Assembly: GCF_008831285.2 (NCBI RefSeq)
Contig: NC_045141.1
Location: forward strand, 3,427,224 to 3,491,223
Direction of reading: 5' to 3'
DNA from: Nymphaea colorata
Lineage: Eukaryota; Streptophyta; Magnoliopsida; Nymphaeales; Nymphaeaceae
Length of the DNA stretch: 64,000 nt
Part shown: positions 34,790-44,889 of the stretch, in pieces
Numbering within the stretch: position 1 is the first letter of the stretch
Layout: each line of letters starts with the position of its first letter
Notes under the pieces: model-generated
What the model was told of the DNA's origin: nothing
The model's input: only the letters and a program-made list of their open reading frames with translations
Database searches by the model: none
Made by a program: the position numbers and the translations under genes

Positions 34790-36980
34790 ACCAATGCTAC
34801 ATGTCCACATCTACAATGCAACAACTGGCATGTGGACGAGCTCGCATCACTAATACTTTCTCTTTCAAATAATGGAGATTGTGAACAATCACTATGCAAA
34901 CATTAGTAAAGAGTTTCAACACACAAATATATCCTTCAAATTGAATATTTCATATCACCCTTTTATGCTCATATATTACTACAACAAATAATGAATATAT
35001 GAACGATTCCCCAACACCGGTTTGGGAAACCAGTTCTAAATGTGTATAGGGTGTCAGCAACCGTTATAAGGTGGAAGCAAATGGTTTTTCGTCTCTAATC
35101 TCAATGTTGCTTGATCTCTTTCTGTCTCCCTCACTGCCTTTTATCTCTGCTCCTCATGGTCGATTGATCGATCAAACCTCTCATTGTCTTTTTTCTCTCT
35201 TGGTCAATTACTTTCTCTCACTCTCTTCTAACGATCTATGCTCTTTTTTTTTTTTTTTTTTTTTTATCTTTGCTCTCTCGATCGACCTACCTCTCTCTAT
35301 AGATTTTTAGGGTTCTCAATGTAGGCATCTCCCTGCCTCCCTCCTTCCCTCTCTCTCACGTAATTCTATTTGTGTTTGAATGTTTTTTCTCTTGATGCCT
35401 TTATTTCTCTTGATCTCGACCTCTCTTTCACTGTTGATCCATTGACATTCTCATTGCTGCCTACCTCACGTGCTTAACACCTGAACAAAGCAACTAAAAT
35501 TTAGGGTTTGGCATTCTCGAAATGTTTAATTAGAGAATCATCCATAGGTAGCCACTAAATTACAAAAATACTTGATACATATTGAAAATTTTGATTTCAA
35601 GGAAAATTAGTCATAGTATATTTCATTTTTAATCCTTTTTACTTGTAAATAGTTAATAAACTCATCTTCAAACTGCCATCTTGACCTTAATCTAAGTCTC
35701 AAATTTTTGTTCTCGTTATAGCATTTCCTACTCTTTAAGTTACAATATCAATATGGATATGGCAAAAATGATGGAACTAAAGGGGAACGTCATACTTGTC
35801 AAATGCCGTATGACAAGGATAAAATTGTTGGGGCAGCTGTCAACCGAGGGATTTATACTCTTAACATGCATGATGTATATATGTCTTCTAAGAAAAGATA
35901 GTGCACAGAGTTTGTGGGATATGATTACAGCAATCAAATTTGCAACACTCTTTCCTTCCGATTTCTTCTAAGCATGTAGTTTTGGTATTCGATTTTCTCA
36001 TGGTCCCCTATTCTTGATATATTATTTTGGTTGATTTTACTGTCATACCCGCATGCTTTTTGCCCATGTTTTTGTCCTATACTTTTTCAAGTTAGAACTC
36101 TAATGCAAGACTAGTACTATTGCTCAACTGATAGTAAACATAAGAGGGTTGTGATATGCTGTTTGTTTTCTCAATTGGCACTTTGTTCTCCATATTTACT
36201 GGAATTGTAATTGGCATTGATTACTCTGGTTCAATAGAGTGGCCTGGGTCAAAATGGCGAATGTTTAAGGTTCCCTTCTCTGTCACCATACAGACAGGCA
36301 CAACCACATATAAATGGCTGGTTATGTCATCTGGATAGCATTCCTTTGGAACATGTGCAATACAAGATTTATTGCAGATAGATGCATATTCTCCATTTGA
36401 AGTATTGCCTGTTACAACAAATCCAATAACAGATTATGTTATAACAAATTCAATAATAGGTGCAATGAGATCCTCTTTGTTTCAGTTCTGTGAAAGAACC
36501 ATCACAACCTAAAGCTTAGCGAGATAGTTAAATTATGAAAGTAGCTGTAGCTGTAGGACAAACTATGGTCATTATCCAAATTATTTATAGGGAACAATCT
36601 GTAGATCTACTATCTCTATTTAATTTTTTTAGTTGTAGGCCATCTCATTGACAAATATGATGAGCTAAGAAAAAGGTTGGGGTGGTGGCATTATGAAAGC
36701 ATTCATATAGTTCATAGCTAGTTTTGGGTTCTGGGTAAGTGAATCCAGTTTTTTTTTTTATTTCTCATGATAAATGTCCTTTTTCTACACTCGTATTGGT
36801 GGAAGTTAAGGTTCAATTCATGTTTTTGTATAGTGGATAATTAGCAGAAATAATCTTTAAAATTTTGATTGGAATTCACTTCAAGGTTATGTTGTTTGAA
36901 AGTCTTCTATGCTTTTAAAAGTTTCTTGTGATATCTCATCTTTTCTGGACAACATAACTAATGACAATATAATGTGCAGG
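34790..36980. other. Spacer with CT-rich tracts
   Basis: No gene assigned. Pyrimidine-rich DNA with a poly-T run occurs at 35090-35440. The segment 35755-35890 reads smoothly in one plus frame (NRGIYTLNMHDVY) but matches nothing I recognise. An ORF at 36156-36338 is also unassigned. Confidence 0.45.
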
Positions 36981-36981
36981 T

Positions 36982-36989
36982 GAATCAAG
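36982..36989. repeat. 8-bp target duplication, left (gaatcaag)
   Basis: Identical to 37880-37887. Confidence 0.87.
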
Positions 36990-37879
36990 CTGGCCTGGGC
37001 ATGGGGCCGGGCCGGGCTGGCCCGGCCGGGTAAGGGCCGGGCTGGCCCGGCCGGGTAAGGGCCGGCCCGATCCGGCCCGTCAGGCCGCTCAGCCCTGCCC
37101 GATAGCCCGGGTCTCGGCCCGGGCCAGGCCCGGCCCGGCCCGCCTTTTCCCCTCTGCCTCCTCGACCGCCTTTCTCCCCCGGCCTGGCGCGCTCCCTTTC
37201 CCGTCCCCCCCGCCCGACCATTTTCCTCCTCCCCTTCTCCGTCCCGTTGCAGCTGCTGCTGTTGGTCATCCTCCTCCTTCACACTAGGCCTCGTCGGCAG
37301 CAACCATGGATGCAGAAGACGACAGACGAACACTAGGGAATTTTTGGAACGTTGGGGTGTTGGGATTTGGGATGGCTGAAGGCAGAAGCCTGGTTTTCAG
37401 CAAAGGGAAAGGGGTAAACTACTGTGGTTTTGATGTTGCAGAAGAAAGAGAGAGAGAGAGGGAACAAAATGCAAGGTGTGAAGAGGATTACCCTCTATCT
37501 TCCCATTCTGACGATGTTGTCAACAGCGTCAAGAAGCTGCAGCGCCTGGAGATCTCCTCCAAGGACAGTCGGCTATTAAGCAAGAGCAACACTCAAGAGA
37601 GGTTTGGGAACATACAGTTACAGAGAGGGGGAGCAGAGAGGGGGAGCGGGAGCAGAGAGGGAGAGGAGAGGGGGAGTAGAGAGGGAGAGGGAGAGGGGGA
37701 GCGGAGAGGGAGAGCGGGAGCGGAGAGGGGGAAAGGAGGGCGGGAGTCGGGCCGGGCCGGGCCGCCACCGGGCCGGGCCGGGCCGCCACCGGGCCGGCCT
37801 ATCGGGCCCGGGCCCGGCCCGGGCCAGCCGGCTCGGAACCGGGTCCGATCGGGCCGGGCCGGCCCGACGCCCAGGCTTA
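36990..37879. mobile_element. 890-bp non-autonomous hAT-like element with GC-rich arms and a captured insert
   Basis: Perfect 8-bp duplications (gaatcaag) flank it. The left end ctggcctgggcatggggcc and the reverse complement of the right end, taagcctgggcgtcgggcc, share 14 of 19 bases. Both arms are arrays of gggccgg (36998-37145 and 37748-37870). The inside (about 37145-37620) is ordinary mixed-composition DNA with a coding-like frame, followed by a gggagcagagag-type purine repeat. It lacks any transposase, so a related autonomous hAT element must have moved it. The layout resembles Pack-type elements, which carry host gene pieces between transposon ends. Confidence 0.8.
37306..37620 (+). pseudogene. 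Coding-like segment captured inside the GC-rich hAT-like element
   Basis: From the ATG at 37306 a plus frame runs MDAEDDRRTLGNFWNVGVLG, later SHSDDVVNSVKKLQRLEISS. It has ordinary amino-acid composition until it enters the purine repeat near 37620. The frame then continues through the GGGCCG arm and past the transposon border to 38043, so the full-length frame is chimeric. I do not recognise the protein. It may be part of a host first exon taken up by the element. Nothing shows that it is expressed. Confidence 0.35.
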
Positions 37880-37887
37880 GAATCAAG
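37880..37887. repeat. 8-bp target duplication, right (gaatcaag)
   Basis: Identical to 36982-36989. Confidence 0.87.
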
Positions 37888-38131
37888 AATGATGTGGGGC
37901 TGAATCTATTAAAGTACTTTAGATTGTTTTGTAAAGTTATGCCCTTGGGTAATGATGTACGCATTTTAGAGTTCCTTTTTTACCATCATGTTGAGATGCC
38001 ACTCGTAGGAATAGAAGAAAAAGGATTCCCATTTTTCCCTTAGCGGCTATACATCTCTTCTTTAATCACGTGATTTTTCATCCTTTTCCAGCTTAGTGTG
38101 CTGCAATTTTTGAGTTTGAACTTATTAGTTG

Positions 38132-38189
38132 TAGTTTCTCGCTCTCACTGTATCACTCTGTAGTTTCTCGCTCTCACTGTATCACTCCC
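38132..38189. repeat. 29-bp tandem duplication
   Basis: tagtttctcgctctcactg followed by tatcactctg occurs at 38132 and again at 38161 with almost no change. Confidence 0.93.
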
Positions 38190-38280
38190 TTGCTCTTTGA
38201 TTTCATCCCTATTACTGCTTCCTTATTTCAAAATCCCTCGGCATTTTACAAAGGTCTCATCCCCAACTTTGGCTGTTTTG

Positions 38281-38810
38281 GCTCTTGCACTAGGGCATCA
38301 AGATAACACCTAACCACACCACTTTTCATGGCTCAAGCTTTGTTACACCCCTTTTTCATGTCCAAGTGCAACAGGTATCAAACTAACACTTGAGCACACC
38401 CATTTTTGTGTCTAGCGCACTAGAGCCTCATCTCATGCTTTGGGCACACCCATTCTCGTGTTTAAGTACAATAGGATACCAAGCTAACACCTACACACAC
38501 ACCCTTTCATGCCTGGATGCATCCTGGCCTTATCTCATGCTTAATCACACCCCTTTTTTGTACTTAAGTGCAACATGGCATCAAGGTAACACCTAAGCAC
38601 ACCCTTTTTTGTGTCTGGGCTTAACAAAGTTTCTTTTGATGCTTAATCACACCCCTTTTTCGTGTTTATGTACAACAGGGCATCAAGCTAACACCTAAGC
38701 ACACCCCTTTTGTGTCTAGAACACTAGAGCCTTGTCTCATGCTTAGGTGCAACATGGAATCTAGCTAACACCTAAGCACATCCCTTTTCATGTGTAAGCA
38801 TACACCAGCA
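38281..38810. repeat. Degenerate tandem repeat, about 102-bp unit, six copies
   Basis: The core catcaagctaacacctaagc plus acacc recurs at 38296, 38376, 38476, 38579, 38681 and 38758. Steps are 80, 100, 103, 102 and 77 bases. Between cores lie ccctttttcatg/gtgtct and ctagagcc...tctcatgctt words. The short steps look like internal deletions. No coding function. Confidence 0.88.
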
Positions 38811-38819
38811 TTTGAAAGT

Positions 38820-41410
38820 AAAACATGTGAATTTTGAACCTGAATATTTCAAGAGCACATGTTTATCAAATTTTGCTACCGTTTGAGCAAGAAACCATCT
38901 CTAATCATTGTTTGAAGGAGATTTGAGATAGAAGAGGCTCAACAAATTTGTGATATGAACAAGTAGGTCTAATCATTTTGAGAAAGTCAAAATTGAGTAA
39001 ATGTTATTGATTCAAATGGTCGAAAGGTATCATGGGAACCTAATGAAACTCATGTGAGAACAAAGATTCAAGTTGGTTCAAGCTGATCAAGCAAAATCAC
39101 TGCAAAATGTGTACTGAAAGATGGGCTCATGATAAGTATATTCATTCCTCTGAATCAATAATCAAGAGAACCACGTAGGTGTGAAGCTTGATTTGCATCT
39201 ATTCTGCAAAGTTATGTGATCCATGAATTTATGTCTAGTCGTAATTCTGCTAAAGTCAAACAAGTAAGTTTGAAGGGTGTTTCACATCTAGCACCCAAAG
39301 GCCAACTGGTTTGAAAGCTGAAAAATTGAAAGCTCACTAAAAGGGCTCAATAGAAAGCTCGATAGAAATGACATTGCACATGACAAAGCTATACATCAAC
39401 ACCAAGGTGGTGAGGTTCCATAGTAACTGGTGGGGTGGTAAGGTATTTCCTCCACATGGTGATGGTTGGCCAAAGCAAAAGCAAACAAGAGAGTTTAAAA
39501 GCAAAAGGAAAAACAAAAGATAAAGAAGATTGAGTGTTTGCTTGAAAGGTAGAAACTACTAAAAATCTAAAAAACTCTTCTGAACTATATAAAATTCCTT
39601 GTGGTCTGAAAGACATTAAATCAATAATTGATCATTTAATAGATTCTTCATGAAAATGAGAGTCTACCTTCTAGAAGTTCATAAAATGACAATGAAAAGG
39701 AATTTTTTCCAAGAATCTAAGAAGCTTTAATTAGAGTGAGTTTTTTAACCCTTCCAAAGCATAAAAGATTAAGACAAGTTGTCCAAAGGATATCAGAATC
39801 ACAATGAACATGATTTACTGAACATGTTGGATTTTGCAAGAGTTCGCCCTCCCCATATTTAGAACCTATCCATCACAAGCACACAATGTCAATGCTCACC
39901 CAGTTCATGAACTGGGCGCATTTGTTATCAAAATCATGAACTTTCACAATGTTCATCCATTTTGCAAAGTGGGACACTTTTTTTATCATGAACTTCATGA
40001 TGTCTACTCAGTTTTCAAACTAAAGTCATCCTTTCTTACAATGTTTAGACCAATAAAAACTTCACCATTCTCAAACTGGGATGTTTTTTATTCAAAACAT
40101 GAAATTTCACAATGATATCACCTAGTATTCACACAAGGCATCTTAAAGGACTCATTCCTCACATTGTGCATGAAACTTGTCACTGACCACTTACAATTTC
40201 TAACAATATCTTGAAAGTTTAATATATCAATAGATTAAATTTTTTCTACATCATTTAGCAAAGAACTGTTAATGAAGGTTGAAACAGATCAAGAAAGCAT
40301 AGCCACAGGACATGAAATTAAAAACCAAGAAAGATTCTGGTCCAAACTAACTGCAAATCAACACCAAGCAACCTCCAATGAAGCCTCCATCTTGCTAATG
40401 AAAACAAATGAAGCAACCTCCAAGGCAGTTACACTCTTGAAAAGCTATTCTACTATCAAAAAACTCTCTCATCTAGTTATCCAACCTCTTTGATTGAATA
40501 TTAAAATGATTGGCATGACATCGCTGCATGATTGGCACAAAACTTGTTCATGTAAGAAATTCTCCAAACGTCATAAACTTGGTCTAAGATATTAATTAAT
40601 TCTTTGAGTGTCAGAAACCCAATCTGAAATATTGTGGAGCAAGGATAAGTTTTTAAAAAAGTAACCCATTTAATACCATAAACAACAGATCTGGAATTGC
40701 CAGACCCTACAGACAAATTTGGATACAAATTTCATCATCCTTTGCTTGGTCAAGCATCAAGGATAGACCAACTTGAAACCCAGGGTATTCACTTACCCTG
40801 AAATCTGGCATAAGTTTGAAAGTCTTCCATTACATCCCAAAGTAATTTTTCATCAACAAGGTTCTACAACTTCCATCATTTTTTTGAAAGTGTCGAACAA
40901 GGATGCATCTTCTTTATCACAACTAAACAATGTATGAGAAAGACACAATTGCTATAAAGTGTCAAACTCCAACAAAAAAATCTGAATAGGATGTGATTGG
41001 CATTGCTTCTATAGCCATCGACCTCCATGACCTACAAAATAGTATTTAAAACCAAAGTTAAAGTAAATGCAACATAACAAAACAAACAACTTGATATGTA
41101 TAGTAACACTTAATGTTACCTAACAGTTAGTCATAGAAATTGTATTTTTATTGAATTAACTTCAAGCATCAATCTTGCAACTGAAATCTGTTACTAATTG
41201 CACTTTGCATTAATGAATCTTCATTCTTGAATGTTGTAAATGCTAGTTCCAATTCATTGTACTTTGCTTGCAAGATCCAATACTTTTCTTGTATAGTAGC
41301 TGGTCCTTTGGAGGCCTCATTTGCTACTCCCACATATTCAACATGTGTAGCATAAGGATTGAAATCAACTTTCGAAGAAAGGCTGAGTCCATAAGTGTGA
41401 ACACATCCAC
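38820..41410. other. AT-rich spacer with a weak repeat
   Basis: No recognisable gene. At 39889-40115 a degenerate unit of about 50-65 bases recurs (catgaactttcacaatgtt, cannttttgcaaactggga and variants), about four times. Confidence 0.5.
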
Positions 41411-41417
41411 GTTCCTC

Positions 41418-42421
41418 TAGGCCAGCTCAAGCTAGACTCGACAGTTTGTGTCAAGCTCGAGCTCGACTCAACAGTTTGTGTCAAAATTGAGCTCGACTCG
41501 TTTAAGCTAGTGTAACTCTGTTTTTCAAATGGAGTTTCCAAAAACCCTAGAGGAATGACCTCATTCAAGCTCGTGTTACTCTTAAATGGAGTTTCTGAAA
41601 ACCCTAAAAACAGTAACTCGAGTTCTTAAATGGAGTTTCTGAAAACCCTAAAACGGAGAGGAATGACATTTTAGGAAAAATGATTGGGCTCATCAGTGTA
41701 GGCTGGAACAACATGGAAGCTTATCATGGGTCATCTGTCATCATGTATGGTGGGTCGTCGATCTCAAAGCCGTTGGTGGCCTTGCCAGAGAAGGCAGATT
41801 TCGTCTCCATCCACCGGAACATTCAACCAAAAGAGGAAAACCTATTAAAAAATAAAAGAATAAATAAAATAATAAATAAACAATAAAGAAAACTCACCAT
41901 GGGTTAACCGATATCGTTCTGCTATGGTGGCTTGCAACCTCAAAATCATTGGTCGCATGCTAACCATTGGAGATGCTCGAAGGGTTATGGAGCTTGAGGT
42001 TTGGGAGAAGAGGAGTGAAAAGAGAGAGAAACAAGAGAAGAAAATGAAGGTTGCGGGTGAAGTGAGGCCTTTCTTACCATTTAATTTCAAAATGACCCAA
42101 ATCTTTGTCTTGTCTAAAAAAAACTGCTATAATTTTAAAATGTTAATGCCACACCATTTTTAAATAATATATTTATAGAAAGTGGTTCTCAGCTCTTCTT
42201 TTTTGCAAATTTGAAACTATTTTTTCATGCTTCGAAAATAACATAAACAAGCCGACTCAAGCTTATTTGAGCCAAGCTCGAGTTTTAATTTCAACTCTAG
42301 CTCGGCAAGTTTATACATTCGAATTTTAACTTCAACTCGAGGTCGGCTCATTTAAGAAAAAAGTTGGCTTGAACTTGACTATGAGTGGAGCTCGAGTTAC
42401 TCGGCTTGTTGTTTTGACCTA
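41418..42421. mobile_element. Candidate GAGCTCG-rich inverted-repeat element
   Basis: The left part (41421-41510) has agctcgagctcgactc and a 30-bp internal duplication around cagtttgtgtcaa. The right part (42250-42410) has gagctcgag and ctcggctc words in the opposite sense. Between them lie three tandem copies of an atggagtttctgaaaaccct unit (41527, 41584, 41628) and a GC-richer stretch at 41690-42080. Composition resembles the element at 20644. No 8-bp duplication was found, so the borders are provisional; it may be two separate insertions. Confidence 0.35.
41527..41660. repeat. Three irregular copies of a 44-57-bp unit
   Basis: aaatggagtttcYRaaaaccct recurs at 41527, 41584 and 41628. Confidence 0.8.
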
Positions 42422-42429
42422 ATATTTTG

Positions 42430-43015
42430 ACCTTTATGTATGTTGTTTTAGACATTAAAGGTCATTAAAAGCAAAATCATAAATGTACATACAAGTGTTT
42501 AAAAAAATGTAATATATAATTACATTACAACTATGTGTACCTCCATAAGAAATTGTAGTCTCACTATTTGTTTGACCTTGACCTCCTAGCAGGGACTGTG
42601 ATTGATTGGTACACCTAGGGATAGAAAGAAGCCTAACTAAATAAGGAAGTACAATGGAAGTAAATAGAAATGCACATAAAATAATGACAAGTATAAACAC
42701 TTGATCATAGTTGAACACATGGTAGAGAAGCAAAAATGCAAGTATATTCAAAATTCTACATAGAAGAAAATTGTTGAAAGAGTCGAACTACACAATTCTA
42801 TAGATGCCTCTCTAGGTTAGTGGTGAAGGTATCTTTTAACAATCATATTTCGTATAGAATATGTATATGTACTCTCTTATGTGCACATTGAAAACCATAT
42901 AATGTAACAATGAACAACATAAACTAAAAACTCAAACATAAATCATCATGGCAAAAAAGGAAAACCTTCATCCAAGCTGCTAAAACATTCAAACACGGTG
43001 GGTGAATATTTTTGA
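42430..43015. other. AT-rich spacer
   Basis: The minus-strand frame at 42455-42751 has a hydrophobic N-terminus but no recognisable family; not called. Confidence 0.4.
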
Positions 43016-43029
43016 AAATGAAGGTGAAA

Positions 43030-43640
43030 TGTCAAGTGACAAGTTTCCATGTCATCAATTCGACTTCTATGGCTGTTAGTCACTAAAAAGGAAATTCAAG
43101 GAGAAACTAGCTGGTTGGAAGACTAATACACTATCATATGATAGGAGAATGTGCCTACTTAGAACAAAGGTGAAATGTCAAATGGCAAGTGGGTTCAAGG
43201 TGAAGCTTTGGCTCGACAAGTGGTGCGGTCAGATGTTGATAGATGATCTCGATGGTGTTGATTATAGTAGGGTTTATCCTATCATAAACGGAAGCCTGAT
43301 TGATGCTACCAAAAAGTTGCAACAAGCCTCGGAAGACCTGCAAGGGTGCTGCAAGTGTTAATGATGTCGAATTTTCTAAGTGGTCAGGATAAAATAATCC
43401 CAGTGTCTAACCAAAATAGTTCTTTTAGAGCTGGTGAAGTCTATAAGATAATAAGACAACATAGGGTGACTGAAAAGGGAGATTGCAGCTGTGGAGAACA
43501 AAGCCCCAGTTAAAGCCCTCTGGTTTACCTTGCTTATGAAAGTAGGCTGCCTACTCTGGACCAATTATAAAAGCAAGGGATCCCCTATTGAACAGGTGAA
43601 CAATTTGCAGGTAGGAGGAAGAATCCAACAAACACTTGAT
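43030..43640 (+). pseudogene. LINE (L1-like) fragment, post-RT region
   Basis: At about 43085-43145 the plus strand reads KFKEKLAGWKTNTLSYDRR, the segment after the reverse transcriptase in plant L1-like elements (KLxxWKxxxLSxxGR). The frame at 43149-43361 continues with GFKVKLWLDKWCG, the GxxIxFWxDxWCG motif ahead of the zf-RVT domain. The usual sequence between these two motifs is missing, so the piece is internally deleted. The reading beyond 43370 is broken. It is opposite in strand to the larger LINE relic at 47.6-50.5 kb. Confidence 0.7.
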
Positions 43641-43644
43641 CATC

Positions 43645-44880
43645 ATTTGTAAGCTTGTTACAGCAGTATGAAGTAGAGTAATTCCAACTTTTGGTATGAA
43701 AATACTACCTTGGTTGGGCATCCATGAGGAATTCTAGGCCTGGTTGAATGTCAAATTCAATTGCAAGTGACTCACAGAATGTTGGAGAGTGATGTTTCAC
43801 ATTGTCTCTTGGAAAAATTGGTGGCATGTAATATGCCTATTAATGATAGTTGGCAGGAAAGCAAGATCAAGGGATTCCCAGACGTCGTTGGACGTATAAT
43901 TGTGCAAGAAATCAACTCAAATCCATGCAAATAGACTTTTAGAGAAACTCTATCCTAGTTTGTTTGCAACTCTACTAAGTAAGCATAAGGATCCTAAAGT
44001 TTTTGCTACACGCTAGAATAAGTGACAATAGAATGCATCATTTCTTTGATAACAACAGATCCTAAGTTGAGGTCAGTACTAGCAAGTCAGAAATATAAAT
44101 GCTATCTGATATTTAAACACAAAATCAGAAAATCAGAAAATCAGTACTAGCCCAGGAACTACTAACCTGAACTTTTGATTTTGAAGGGATGTTAAGGAGG
44201 CAACGAGAAACAAAAAAAGGAAAAAAAAAAAAACCATGCCAAATGTTCACTAAGAATGACAAAACAAGGAGCATTGAAGTAAGTTCTCAAATATAGAATC
44301 AGGAAACCATAGGAAAATATTGATTCAAGTGAATTGTATCTTAATGAAGTTGATCATGTACACAGAAAAAATGAACCAGCTACAATTTTGCAAGAAAAGA
44401 AAGCAGAAAAGTTAACCATGAGACTCTTTGCAATCTGCTAACAACTAGAGGACACCTATCACTCCTAACAAAAATTGAAATTTGTGGACAAAGATAATAA
44501 AAACCAATGAGAAACTATATATTTTTTTTCAAATAGTGAGATCTTCATAAAAAACTATCAGGTCTTTCCCAATATAATTTCATCAATTCTTAATCAAGCA
44601 ATGTAAAGACAATTAAGGAAAGTAGATTAATAGTATACCTACCCAAGCACAACAATTGTTTCAGTTACTCTCACAAGTTCCAACACTCTGTTTCCTTTCT
44701 GTTCACTATTGAAAAAACAAACAAAATGAAAGTATATCTTATATGTAAAGGGCACAAACACACCATTTTGGAGATTTAAAATGAAGAAGAAAGCAAGAAT
44801 ATATAGTTGTTTGCATATGTGAACATTGACAAGACGAACATAGTAAAAAAAGTGAAAGTCTACATATAGTCAACTATCAA
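43645..44880. other. AT-rich spacer
   Basis: No gene recognised; probably contains the 3' side of the CACTA element, but no CACTA terminal repeat was confirmed. Confidence 0.45.
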
Positions 44881-44889
44881 CTTTATCTT

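Noticed and set aside
34977-35060. CACTA end (actacaacaaa) followed by an accggttt hairpin
   Set aside because: The exact CACTA start is missing and no partner end was found.
35755-35970. Possible host exon
   Set aside because: One frame reads smoothly but no family, start or splice sites could be supported.
36887-37333. Gly/Pro/Arg-rich frame on the minus strand
   Set aside because: It reads through the GGGCCG arm of the transposon; composition comes from the repeat.
37529-37964. Pro/Ser/Leu-rich minus-strand frames
   Set aside because: Translations of the purine repeat and GC arm inside the hAT-like element.
42455-42751. Small membrane protein on the minus strand
   Set aside because: AT-rich frame with hydrophobic residues but no family, no splice context and no conserved motif.
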